NCBI GenBank assembly: GCA_017871115.1
Contig: JAFCIZ010000008.1
Coordinates: 434,001-498,000 of the forward strand
DNA from: Cunninghamella blakesleeana
Lineage: Eukaryota; Mucoromycota; Mucoromycetes; Mucorales; Cunninghamellaceae
Direction of reading: 5' to 3'
Length of the DNA stretch: 64,000 nt
Shown here: positions 24,549 through 36,593 of the stretch, piece by piece
Layout of the letters: each line of letters begins with the position of its first letter
How positions within the stretch are numbered: the first letter of the stretch is position 1
Translations under genes and position numbers: made by a program
The notes under the pieces: generated by a model
What the model was told of the DNA's origin: nothing
The model's database searches: none
What the model saw: the letters and a program-made list of their open reading frames with translations, nothing else

Positions 24549-26559
24549 ATGAATACGAATCAATTATATGAAGGCGACACCTTTTGGCGTTTTTATTATA
24601 ATGGTGAATATCACTGTGATCCTAGAATAAATATAAGAAACTGCGCAGAATCAAAGGCTTTTATATATATGAACTATATTTGCATAGCTTTATCAGCGGT
24701 AGCTTTTCTTGCGGGTAAAGTTGTACAATCACTTTTTTATTATTATTAAAAGAATCATAATAATCATAACCATAATAGCTAATCTTTATTTATTAATTAC
24801 TTTTGTTATTCTTATAACTATTAAACCAGCTTTTGGGCTCGTTTATTGGAGAGTTGTTTATCGGCAACAAAAATTCTTTGAAATGCATGGTAAAGTACCA
24901 CGTCCAAGACCTATAGAAAGCATGGGGTTATTTGGTATATTGTTTAATCTTAGTCGAATGATTCAATGTATTGTTCTGGTAACTGATGTTGCTCCTTGGC
25001 CAATTTTTCGATTAATTCTATGGGATTTGGTATGGCAGTTTGGTATTAGTGTCTTTTCTTGTTATTTTTTTGGTGTTTCTCAAACATTAGCTCTGGTAAA
25101 TAAATAAATAAATAATTGAATATATATATATATATATAAGTAGATAAAAATAGATTGGATATATAAATATAAATATAAATATAAATAATTGTATTTAATA
25201 TAAATAAATAAATCGGATATATAAATATAAATATATCAACTCATATTTTATTATTATTTATATTTATTTTTTTAGAGTAATAAAGTGATTTATAATGCTT
25301 GGGTTCGATCAGAAAAAACAATTGATATATTTTGTTTAATAACTATTGCTTTACCATTTATACTTCCAACAATATTTAATATTATGTCTGGTTACTATGC
25401 CACGATTGGTGATATTGATAATGCAAATATTTATTTCCAAGTAGATTATTATATATGGGGAATCTTACCCTTTTTAACTGGTATATACATTCTTCTTGCT
25501 GGTATTCGTTTAGTCACTTTGATAGGTGAGCACTTACTATCACAGTCAGATCGAAGAAATATTGCTAAATTAAAAACTGGTGCTTTCAAAGTAATAATAA
25601 AATGATAAAATAAAAATAAACTATAGAAAATAATATAAAATGAAAACTAAATCTAGTTTGTTTATTTTTCATTTTTTTAATAGGTAAAGATGACCGTCAC
25701 TTTTGGTTGCCTTACATTATTTTTTTTATCTAGTATTTCTTTTATTTATGCTGCCGGCCATTATACAGTAATGAATGACACAAAATTTTCAATTGCTTTA
25801 CTTGCTTGTATGTATTTTGCTGGCCCTATGACGACAATTATTAAGGTTCTTGTGGTTTTATTAAAGTAAGACTAAAAAAAAAAATGAATAAATTTAGTAG
25901 TATTATTTTATCCTCATCATTCATTTTTTTCTTTCTTTTTATATTTTTACTCTAGCCCAAATATCATTAAAACTGTATCAAATTGGTCTTTTAGTAGTTC
26001 TGATGATAATAAATATAAAGGATCTAATATAGTTATTAGTCAACTCGATGAATCTTATATTGATTCCAAACACAATTTCCAAGTTGTTAGTGTGACAAAA
26101 CCTTCAGAAGATACGATTAATAGTAACGATGACTTTTTAAAATCAACAAGTCCAAGGTTAAAATCAAAAGAAAAATCATCTAACCCATCTTCTTTACAGA
26201 GCTTTTCAGAAACTGCCACTATTAATCATACTCAACAACAGCAACGAAAATATTCATTTGATTCTTTACCGCCTCAGCCTACTTCGCCTATATCAATGAA
26301 TAATTATTTAAAAAAATATTCAATTATTTATGAAACAAATCGTACTTCTTATGAACAACAACATACACCCCATGATGCAGATCAGATCGAAGTAGACCAA
26401 ATGCATTATAATTACACAACTGGGGACATTCGTTTACCAGCCCATTATATCTCACCAGATGTTCGTAAGCAACAGCAGCTTCAAGAGGAGGAAAAACGAC
26501 ACACTATGGATGAAAATAGAAATCATCCTTTTACTCGTAAATTATCATTTAAGAAATAA
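24549..26559 (+). CDS. seven-transmembrane protein, tandem copy A
   Basis: Five exons, 510 aa: 24549-24714, 24830-25095, 25276-25590, 25684-25865, 25956-26559; phases match. Short N-terminus with WRFYYNGEYHCDP and a second Cys, seven hydrophobic segments (about 39-66, 88-108, 113-141, 158-183, 202-226, 253-276, 283-309), then a 200-residue polar tail rich in S/T/Q with PPQPTSPIS and the tail-end motif NYTTGDIRLPAHYISPD. The basic loop KVPRPRPIES lies between TM1 and TM2. The topology and the segments RLILWDLVWQF and YILLAGIRLV recall the THH1/TOM1/TOM3 (DUF1084) 7TM family and GPCR-like proteins, but I do not recognise it with certainty. First of three head-to-tail paralogues with identical intron positions. 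Start is the conserved MNTNQLYEG. Confidence 0.82.
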
Positions 26560-27369
26560 CTATTCTCTCACACTCGATCTCTTGTTCTAGAATCAATATA
26601 TCATCTTCGCCATTTCTTTTTTTTTTTTTTTATTCAAATGCGACTATTCCCACTCTGTTTTAATTTTAATTTTTAACACTTACCAATATTACTTTCTATT
26701 ATATGTAAATATATATTCATCAAATGTAGTTATTCAAATATCATAACTTTTTTACTTTTTATGCTTATTTTTTTCTCATATTATGTAAAATATCGTTTTT
26801 TAACAATAAATAAATTTGAACTTTAAAAACTTGATTATAAGGAAAGTAATACAAAATAACAATTGCCTCGATTGGTTTTTTAAATCACGTGTAAATTTAG
26901 AACTTTAAAATAGTAAACAAATAATTAATCTCTCTATTATACTCTCTATATGGTTTATTATTACTATTATTATTATTTCTTATTATATCTAAATATGCTT
27001 ATATCACATCATATTTCAAATTAGGTTTGATTTGTTATATATACGTAATCAAATATTTATGTTTACACACGTATTTATAAATATAAATTTATATATATAA
27101 AATATTTTTCATTAAAATATATTATAGATATAATTACCAATATATGATGTACATTTTTTTTTTCTTGATTACATTATATTTAATTCATGAGGGTACTATC
27201 CATCAATTTTGATAAATATTTCAAAGTAAATATATCCTACAGTTCTATAAAGGTGTAAATTCTTGTAGTGCAAAAATAAAAAAAGGAATCCAGCAATGCC
27301 AAGTTATCAGCATCTTTTAGAAAATAGGCTGATAAAAAAAAAAAAAAAAATCTAATTAAACTTATTTTG
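26560..27369. other. 3' flank of 7TM copy A
   Basis: AT-rich. The stretch just after the stop resembles the 3' flanks of copies B and C (TTCGAATGTTGA-like and ATATATTCA blocks), so the duplicated unit extends past the coding region. No gene seen. Confidence 0.5.
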
Positions 27370-28640
27370 TTTCATTTCCAATGTAGAAAATATTTTTGAT
27401 TGGATAAAAAGACTACATTAACGAGCACCCAATTGAATATCCATTAAATTTTCCTTGTAGAACAATGATAATAGTGATGGTTCGTTTTCCTTTTCATTAT
27501 TTCATGATATCTGTTGTACATCATATTTTTTTTAAATCAGATAAACCCATTTCATAAGCACGAACATGATTTTCTTTTTCAACAATGTATAAATATTTGC
27601 TAATATATTGGCTAGCAAAGGAAAAAGGAACATATATGCTACTGGTAAAAGAATATGCTAAAAGTAGTCTTACTTTATCCCACACATCTTTCATGAATTT
27701 ATATAATTTTATTCTTACAGAAGCCATGCCAGTAATTTTCCAATTGGTTATTTTATTTTTATCTTTAAGTGAAAAACTACATTTTTGTCATGGAAATAAA
27801 GCAGCATTGAGTCGATCTTTATTTCTACTTGCATTAGTATCCAATATCATTCCTAAATAAGTTTTTTGTATAAAAATTATTTTTAAATTATTGATAAAGG
27901 TAATACTGTCGTTCACTTGTCAAAAATATACTTTTGTATTATCATAAAGGTGATAATGTTAATTATACGAGTATGAGAAAAAAAATAATACATTGTAGAA
28001 GACAATAATGATGAAAAAACATTTCAATGATGTTTCTTGATATTTTTACTTTTATTTTGCAATATGATACTCACTACTTACCCGAGCACGAGATGCCTAA
28101 CCAAGTACAATATAGGCCAAATATTGATAGTCTTTTTTGTATCTTCAATTTCCGTTTGTATTGATTTATCGTTGCTGGTGGATTGATGGGTATTATAAGA
28201 TATTTATTTTCTTGCACTTTTATTTTATTATTTTATTAATTGATTAGTTATTATTATTATTTAGGGTATCTTCATGACTTATTTCATTATATTTTTCCAT
28301 AAATACTTTTTATGTTAATCAGGTACTACCAAGGTATAGATTGCTTTTTTATATATCTTTGACATTTTTAAATGGTTTCTTTTTTCATTTCATGATTTTG
28401 TTCATCCGCTGGAATTGCGCCGATCCATAAATAAGGTGCTCCTTTTATTTCTGTTTCAAATAGAATATATCCATAAATCTGACTTGGATTCATTAAATTA
28501 AATAATGTAATATGTTCTGTATCATCAGATGCTGAAACTAATTATTCGTTTGCTTCATCCGGCGATAGTATATAGTTATATACTTCAAGAATGATTATAC
28601 GTATTCTTTATGGTGCATGTATTAAATTGAGTTTAAATTG
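27370..28640 (-). pseudogene. decayed HET-family gene
   Basis: Reverse-strand similarity to the second exon of the HET genes, broken by stops and frameshifts. Recognisable pieces in gene order from 28600 down: a degraded LKYITIS and NEQ region near 28550-28600, the LWIDTISVDQ-like region near 28400-28430, an IYKRA-like region near 28340, then an open piece at 27521-27727 with ASVRIKLYKFMKDVWDKVRL (compare MTSIRLKLYELMDDLWDKAN in copy 1), and ENLMDIQLG near 27430-27450. No PIP-like first exon could be found above 28640. The repeat copy 2 starts about 150 bp upstream. Not functional as read. Confidence 0.8.
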
Positions 28641-28784
28641 AGCTAAAATTAATGCGTATATTTATGAAAGCATATCGTTTTGACGGATTTTGAATATAGT
28701 TTACGCTATAATTATTTATTTTCCATTTTCCATTTTCATTTCTTTTTCTTTTTTCTTTTACAAATAAAAGTTTTTCTTATTTTG

Positions 28785-29025
28785 ATCTGGCTCAGCATCA
28801 GTATGGAGATGGGTTGACCAGTTTGTAACTGTATATTATTGGGATTTTCAGTTAGGATATAGGATCACAGGTCAGATTAATTTTTAAGTATGGCTGGTTT
28901 CTTGTGCTGGCAACAATAGCTGACTTTAGTATTCTTCTTAACATACCCTACTAAAGGAAATGGTTTAAAGATTAATGTTCGCCTCTTAATCAAACATTCA
29001 TGTATTCTATCTTATGATTATAGTA
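28785..29025. repeat. dispersed repeat, copy 2
   Basis: Related to 7920-8165 in the same orientation: GGTCAGATTAATTTTTAA, ATGGCTGGTTTC, CAATAGC, TAGTATTCTTCTT, GGTTTAAAGATTAATGTTCG and TGTATTCTAT occur in the same order. Located just upstream of the decayed HET gene. Confidence 0.6.
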
Positions 29026-30459
29026 TTTTGATTTTTCTGTATATTTATTATGTGTAAATATGCTTATAAATGTGACATTTTATTCTTATTATATGTAGAT
29101 AATTATGTATATATTGCCATTAAAACATCACTACTGAAATCATATATTTATTTGAATAAAATCAGAAAATAAGGTAAAAAAATACAACCTTTACTAGCAA
29201 AAATAATTATGCTAAACATTCAGTAAAAGTTTTTATTCTTTTATTGAATATTCTTGCTTTTTTTTTTTCAATGTGTTTTTTAATCGCATTAAAAAATAAA
29301 TAGGAACATTTGTATAATCGTTTTTATTACATGTCGCAACTGTTAATCAACTGTCAGCACAAAATAATTGCTATTTTATTGGAAAAATTATAAATGAAAA
29401 AAAAAATAGCTGGGTGAAAAAAGGATTATTACTATACAGCTAAAATAAAAAATAAAACCAAAAAAAGAATATATAATCTATTGATCAATAAACTATTTTT
29501 TAAAAAAAATCAGTGGGGGGGGTATCTAAAAAAGAAAGCGTATTTAGGGTTAGATTTAGTGAACTTCTATTTTTTTGTTTTATACTTTTCGAAGCACCAT
29601 TCTTCATAACTAAAAAAGCTGATTTGCCCAAGGGACCGCTAATTTCATTCAAGAAAGCATCCTGCTTTTTTAATTTTATTAAACAACGTGTAAAAGGAGA
29701 CAATCCTTTTTTTTTTTTTTCAGGCACAGATCACTGGAATCATCTAACAAATATAGTTTGATCAATAAACGGATTAACACGCCGACCGGATCAAAAAAAA
29801 AAAAAGTTGACTTTTTTATTAGTTGTCTGCATATCCTAACCCCAAAAACACCAAAGGATTATTTGAACAAAAGTATATATGAAAAAAAAGGAGAGAAAAC
29901 GTGTATAAATGTTTTTATATATGAATGTCTGTGTCCTGTTTTTATTTATTTTTTATTATTTTTAATTGCGTAACAATAACAAATATAGATTTCATATGAA
30001 TATGATTATCATATTTTTGGCTTTTACCCAAGATTTTCTTAGTTCGCTGTCAAAAATAATAATAATATGTAATAATAATATCAAGAAAAAGTAATTTAGA
30101 AAGAAAAAATGGACATTTTTAACTTTTTAAATGTTTCCGGGATTCAAAGTACTTGTGAGCTTAATCTTTATTAAAAATTAATTGAAATTTGTTTTTGAAA
30201 TTCGTACCAATGCTCTTTCTTCGTCACTTAATTTCGTAGGTACTTGATAAAGACGCTAATAATATATATATATATATATATTAATATACAATTTTATATA
30301 ATTTATAACTAGTAAAGGTTACTAACAATAAATGTTGTTCTTTATAAATATATGAAAAAAGTATATATAATAACGTTTGTCGTTAGTTATTAAACTAATG
30401 ATCTATACACCAGTTAAAAAATCCCCAAAAAATTCAATTAGGAAATGCTGTCTTTTAAA

Positions 30460-30512
30460 TTTTTGTGCAACTTAAAGTTACCAATTTTGTGATTTTCTCA
30501 TCTTTTTTTTTG
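30460..30512 (+). promoter_or_regulatory. conserved upstream block of the 7TM genes, copy B
   Basis: Contains TTACCAATTTTGTGATTTTC then a T tract, about 460 bp upstream of the copy B start, matching copies A and C with few changes. Confidence 0.5.
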
Positions 30513-30937
30513 CACTCTTTCGCTCACTTTTTTTTTTTTTAAAAAAAAATATGCCAATGAATAGTAAAACTTTATTCTTTCTTTCTCCTTTATATTATTT
30601 TCGTTCTATTTCCCCTTCATTTTTTTATTCATTCATATTTTATTTATTTATAAAGTCTGAATTATTAATGTATTTTTCTTTCTTATAAAAATAATAAAAA
30701 AAATAAAAACTACTTACAAATTATACACCCATTTACATTCTCTTTTAAAGAAACAACATTACAACAACAACGACTTTGAATTGATACATATAAATATACA
30801 TACATACATATATATATATATATAGATATATATAGATATAGATATTTTTAAGTATATATTCTCACGCTAGTACTTATATAGATACAACTTACACACATAC
30901 ATACATACATATATACTTGTATATATAATCATACAAT

Positions 30938-32871
30938 ATGAATACGAATCAATTATATGAAGGCGACACCTTTTGGCGTTTTTATTATAATGGTGAATAT
31001 CACTGTGATCCTAGAATAACTATAAGAAACTGCGCAGAATCAGAGGCTTTTATATATATGAACTATATTTGCATAGCTTTATCAGCAGTAGCTTTTCTTG
31101 CAGGTAAAGTTATATATATACAATCTTTTTTTTTATTAAAAGAATCATAATCAAAACAGCTTATCTTTATTTATTAATTACTTTTGTTATTCTTATAATT
31201 ATTAAAACAGTATTTGGGCTCGTTTATTGGAGAGTTGTTTATCGGCAACAAAAGTTTTTTGAAATGCATGGAAGAATACCTCGTCCAAAACCCATAGAAA
31301 GTGGGGGTTTATTTGGTATATTGTTTAATCTTTGTCGAACGATTCAATGCATTATTCTGGTAACTGATGTTGCTCCTTGGCCAATTTTTCGATTAATTCT
31401 ATGGGATTTGGTATGGCAAATTGGTATTAGTATTTTTGCTTGTTATTTTTTTGGTGTTTCTCAAACATTAGCTGTGGTAAATAAAATAATATATATATAT
31501 ATAAATATGCATATACTAACTTGTATTCTTTCTTTCTTTTTTTTTCTAGACTAATAAAGTGGTTTATAATGCTTGGATTAGATCAGAAAAAGTAATTGAT
31601 ATATTTTGTTTAATAACTATTGCTTTACCATTCATACTTCCAACAATATTTAATATTATGTCTGGTTACTATGCTACAATTGGCGATATTGATAAAGCAA
31701 ATGCTTATTTCCAAGTGGATTATTATATTTGGGGAGTTTTGCCTCTTTTAGTTGGTATTTATGTTCTTCTTGCTGGTATTCGGTTAGTCACATTATTAGG
31801 TGAACATTTATTATCACAATCAGACCGAAGAAGAAATATCGCTAAATTGAAAGCTGGTGCTTTCAAGGTAATAATAATAATAATATTATTATTATTAAAA
31901 ATATGGGTAGCAAATGAACTAATGTGACAGTATCTATTTTCTCTTCTTTTTTTTTTTTTTAGGTGAAGCTCACTATCTTTTTTGGTGGTCTTACATTACT
32001 TTTCTTATCCATTATTTCATTTATTTATGCTGCTGGCCATTATGTAGTGATGAATAACACTAAGCTTTCAATTGCTCTACTTGCTTGTATGTATTTTGCT
32101 GGTCCTATTACATCTATTATTCTTGTTCTTGTAATTTCAATAAAGTAAGGCTAAATAATAATAACAATATTCGTAGTATTATATACACATGTATATAAAT
32201 ATATCTTATCAACTTAATCTCATCTCAATCTTTTTTATTCAATTTTTTATTTTTGTTCTAGTCCAAAACTCATAGAATCTGTATCACATTGGTCTTTTGG
32301 CAGTACTGATGAAAGTAAAAGCAAAGGATCCAACTTAATTATTAGTCAATTCGATGCATCAAATTCAGATACCAAACATAATTATCAGATAATTAGTATT
32401 ACAAAACCTTCGGAAGATACAATTCATGATGATGATTTTTTAAAATCAACAAGACCAAAATTAAAATCAAAAGAAGATCCGTTCGCCTCTTCTTTACAAA
32501 GTTTTTCAGAATCTGCCACCATTATTAATATTCAACAACAACAGCAACAGCAACAGCAACAGCAACAACGAAAAATTTCTTATGACTCTCTACCACCTCA
32601 ACCAACTTCGCCTATATCAATGGATAATTACTTGAAAAATTATTCAAATACTTATGAATTAAGCCATACTTCTTTTCATCAACATTCTACACCTCATTAT
32701 TCAGATCAAGCTGACGAGACTCAATTAGATTATAATTATACAACAGGGGATATTCGTTTACCAACTCATTATATTTCACCAGATGATCGTAAACAACAAG
32801 AGAATGAAAGACGGAATACTATGGATGAAAATAGAAATTATCCTTCTCGTAAATTATCTATTAAAAAATAA
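30938..32871 (+). CDS. seven-transmembrane protein, tandem copy B
   Basis: Five exons, 513 aa: 30938-31103, 31211-31476, 31550-31867, 31963-32144, 32262-32871; intron positions and phases identical to copies A and C. Exon 1 is nearly identical to copy A in DNA, while exons 3-5 are closer to copy C. In exon 2 it differs from both (RIPRPKPIESGG instead of VPRPRPIESMG). The tail contains a (CAA/CAG)n tract at about 32533-32570 giving a run of Gln that is only short in copy A and absent in copy C. The C-terminus keeps the YNYTTGDIRLP motif and ends RKLSIKK. Same 7TM plan as copy A; function unknown. Confidence 0.82.
32533..32570 (+). repeat. CAA/CAG trinucleotide tract coding poly-Gln
   Basis: In-frame CAACAACAACAGCAACAG-type run in the cytosolic tail exon of 7TM copy B, expanded relative to copy A. 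Confidence 0.8.
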
Positions 32872-34645
32872 TTATTATTTTTTTCGCACGTCCTCTTCCA
32901 AATCTAAAGTCAATATATCATTATTATTAGTATTATTTATTTCGAATGTTGATCATTCCCACCCACTCCTTTCGTTTTTTTTTTTTTTTTTCATAGTTGC
33001 TATTATTATTCCTACTATTCTATGTATATACTAATAAATTAATTAAATGTAGATATATTCAAATATCATAATTTTTTTTTTTCTTGCCATACAATATATA
33101 TATAAACATTTATTCGCTCTTTTCGTTAGTATATACATACTTATATATTCTGTGAACTTTAATAGTCAAAATAATAAAACATAACAAAATGGAAAGTAAT
33201 GCAAAAGAATCGTTTGTTTACCATGCACGCATATATAACCTTGTTACTATAGATCAATAAGTACCATTTTTCTTATATAACATGAATTCTTCAAAAATAG
33301 GAATTTTTTTTATCAACCTTAAAATACTATTGCTATTAAATGATCAAAACATTATTTTATGTTCAATTACAACGAGAAAAAAAAAAAAGAGTTTTTGTGT
33401 GTGTGATAAAAAGGAAAATAACACCAACATTCCCAAATTATACTTTTTTTAATTTGTTGGCTGTGTATATCGTTTAAACTTGTAAATATAAAAAAATAAA
33501 CGAAAAGAAAAATAATAATAATAAGATGAATATATATATTTAGATATATGTATGTATATGTATATAAAATTAAATACTATTAATTCATTTAATTAAATAT
33601 TCTATGATCCAGAAAAAGAATAAAAAAGAAGGAAAATGTGTATGTATATGCGAGTTTTTGAGTTCTATTTTTTTATTTTTATTTTTCATTGCACTACAAT
33701 AGAAATCATATGAAAATGATCATTTTACCCAAAAGCCATCTTAGCTTTTTTGTTGTCAAAAAAACATAAAAAAAAACATTGGTATTTTTTAACTTTTTTA
33801 TTTACATTTTTGTACATATGTTTTCCAAAAAAATAAGTTTTTGCGAGATTCGTTATTAAATAATGGGGATTTTTTTTTTTTTTTAAAAAAAAAAAGTGCC
33901 AATGTTTTATTTATTTATTTATTTACCTATTCTTTACATCTTATTTAAGTTGATAAAATAAAAAATAAGCTTAACTATTGAAGAGCTTATGTATTTTTTA
34001 TCATAGTTAAATAACAAAGTAGATATGAAACAATAAACACTTATATTTTTAACCGTTCATTATTAATATTATTAAACTAAAAAGATCCACTCACCATTCT
34101 ATCTATATATATTTTTCTACACTAGTAAAAAAAAAGCAGTTACTTGAGAGGTGGTTTCCCCAAAAAATATAGAACTTAACCATATTGAATAAGCTGGATT
34201 TTAATTTTTTAATTTTTATTGTTTGTACAACACAAAGGTACCAATTTTGTGATTTTCACACCTTTCTTTTTTATAATCCTTCCCTTTTTTTTTTTTAAAA
34301 AAAAAAAATGTCAACGAGTAATAAACTTTATTTCTTTCTTTTTCTTCTACCTATTTTTTTTATTTTTGTTTTTTAATCATTCGTACTATATTTTTAAAGT
34401 TTGAATTATATTCATGGTGTATTTTTCTTATAAATTATAACAATAATATTAACAATTTGGGAACATTATTTTTTAATATTAATTAATAATTTATAAGTAA
34501 AAAAGTACAAGCGAACTGTCAATATACACACGCACACATACATAGACCATCTTTTACAAAACAATATTATTACAACAACAAAAGTAACCATAACAAAAAA
34601 TTTGATAGACGTACACACACACACATATATATATAGGCATACAAT
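32872..34645. other. intergenic stretch between 7TM copies B and C
   Basis: AT-rich. Shows patches in common with the stretch before copy B, for example CATATGAAAATGATCATTTTACCC near 33706 against CATATGAATATGATTATCAT near 29993, consistent with duplication of the whole unit. T-tract/A-tract dyads at about 33870-33896 and 34287-34308. Confidence 0.55.
34222..34265 (+). promoter_or_regulatory. conserved upstream block of the 7TM genes, copy C
   Basis: AAAGGTACCAATTTTGTGAT continuing TTTCACA, about 400 bp upstream of the copy C start; nearly identical to copy A. Confidence 0.5.
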
Positions 34646-36593
34646 ATGAATACGAATCAGTTATATGAAGGCAATACCTTTTGGCGGTTTTATTACGATG
34701 GAGAATATCACTGTGACCCTAGAGTAGATATAAATAATTGTGTAGAATCAAAAGTTTTTTTATATATGAATTATGTTTGTATAGCTCTATCAGCAGTAGC
34801 TTTTGTTTCAAGTAAAACTATATATAATCATTTTACCTTCATTTAAATAATCATAATTACTTTATTCATTTTATTTTTTTATATTACATATTATTTTTTT
34901 TAAATAGCTTTTTCTCTTATCTATTGGAGAGTAGTACATCGACACCAAAAATTCTTTGAAATGCATGGTAAAGTACCACGTCCAAGACCTATAGAAAGCA
35001 TGGGGTTATTTGGTATATTGTTTAATCTTTGTCGAATGATTCAATGCATTATTCTGGTAACTGATGTTGCTCCTTGGCCAATTTTTCGATTAATTCTATG
35101 GGATTTGGTATGGCAGTTTGGTATTAGTGTCTTTTCTTGTTATTTTTTTGGTGTTTCTCAAACATTAGCTGTGGTAAATAAAATAATATATATATATTTA
35201 TACAAGAATATACTTATGAACACTTGTAAATTTTTTCTCTTTTTTTTTAGAGCAATAGAGTAATTTATAATGCTTGGATTAGATCAGAAAAAACAATTGA
35301 TATATTTTGTTTAATAACTATTGCTTTACCATTTATACTTCCAACAATATTTAATATTATGTCTGGTTACTACGCTACAATTGGCGATATTGATAAAGCA
35401 AATGCTTATTTCCAAGTGGATTATTATATTTGGGGAATTTTACCATTTTTAACTGGTGTTTATGTTCTTCTTGCTGGTATTCGGTTAGTCACATTATTAG
35501 GTGAACATTTATTATCACAAACAGACCGAAGAAGAAATATGGCTAAAATAAAAGCTGGTGCTTTCAAGGTAATAATAATAATAATAGTAATTATAAAATG
35601 TGAGTGAATTATATATATATATGTATATTTATTTTATTTTATCTTTTACTTTTTTCTTAATTTATTTCATAGGTGAAACTCACTATATTTTTTGGATGTC
35701 TCACTTTATTTTTCTTATCCATTATTTCATTTATTTATGCTGCTGGCCATTATGTAGTGATGAACAATACAAAGTTTTCAATTGCTTTACTTGCTTGTAT
35801 GTATTTTGTTGGCCCTGTCACAACAATTATTATTGTTATTGTGATTTTATTAAAGTAAGTTTTTTTTTTAAAAAAAAAAAACAAAAAACAAAACACATTA
35901 TATAGTACTATATACATGTAGATTATAAACTTATACATATTCTTTTATTTATTTTATTTTAGTCCAAATATCATAGAATCTGTATCACATTGGTCTTTTG
36001 GCAGTACTGATGAAAGTAAAGGCAAAGGATCCAACTTAATTATAAGTCAACTTGATGCATCAAATTCAGATTCCAAACATAATTATCAGATACTTAGTAT
36101 TACAAAATCTTCACAAGATACAATACATGATGATTATAGAAAATCGTCTTCTATTCCCTTGACTACCACTACTACTACTACTACAAGCCCAAAGTTAAAA
36201 TCAAAAGAAAAGCCATTCAATTCACAAAATTTTTCAGAATCTGCTACCACAGTTAATCTTCATCAACATAATCCTTATGATTCTTTACCGCCTCAACAAA
36301 CCTCACCTATATCATTGGATAATTACTTAAAGAAATATTCAAACATTTATAATTTAAACCATGCTCCTTCCTATCATCAACAATCCGCATCTCATTATTT
36401 AGATCAAATTGAAGAAGATCGATTAAGTTATAATTATACTACAGGAGATATTCGTTTACCAGCCCATTATATCTCACCAGATGATCGTAAACAACAAGGG
36501 GATTTAAGACGATATACTCTTGATGAGAATAATAGTAATAGTAATAATAATAATAATTATCCTTCAACTCGTAAATTGTCTTTTAAGAAATAA
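34646..36593 (+). CDS. seven-transmembrane protein, tandem copy C
   Basis: Five exons, 520 aa: 34646-34811, 34908-35173, 35251-35568, 35673-35854, 35963-36593; same phases as the paralogues. Exon 1 is the most diverged of the three (NTFWRFYYDGEYHCDP, ALSAVAFVS). Most of exon 2 is almost identical to copy A (KVPRPRPIESMGLFGILFNL), whereas exons 3-5 track copy B. This patchwork suggests gene conversion. The tail has a Thr run near 36165-36185, the conserved YNYTTGDIRLPAHYISPDD, and an Asn run before the conserved RKLSFKK end. Intron 3 (35569-35672) is AT-rich; a T-tract/A-tract dyad occurs in intron 4 (35855-35962). Function unknown. Confidence 0.82.

Larger units (their letters stand above)
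28641..30937. other. intergenic stretch before 7TM copy B
   Basis: Contains the dispersed repeat copy 2 (28785-29025), a less AT-rich patch at 29500-29830 with open frames on both strands but no recognised product, and the conserved upstream block of 7TM copy B (30460-30512). A (TA)n run lies at 30262-30282. Confidence 0.55.

Noticed and set aside
29540..29560. TTAGGGTTAG resembling telomere repeat
   Set aside because: Less than two units and no array; the window is not telomeric.
35600..35938. ORFs on both strands over exon 4 of 7TM copy C
   Set aside because: Alternate-frame and antisense shadows of a TM-coding exon.
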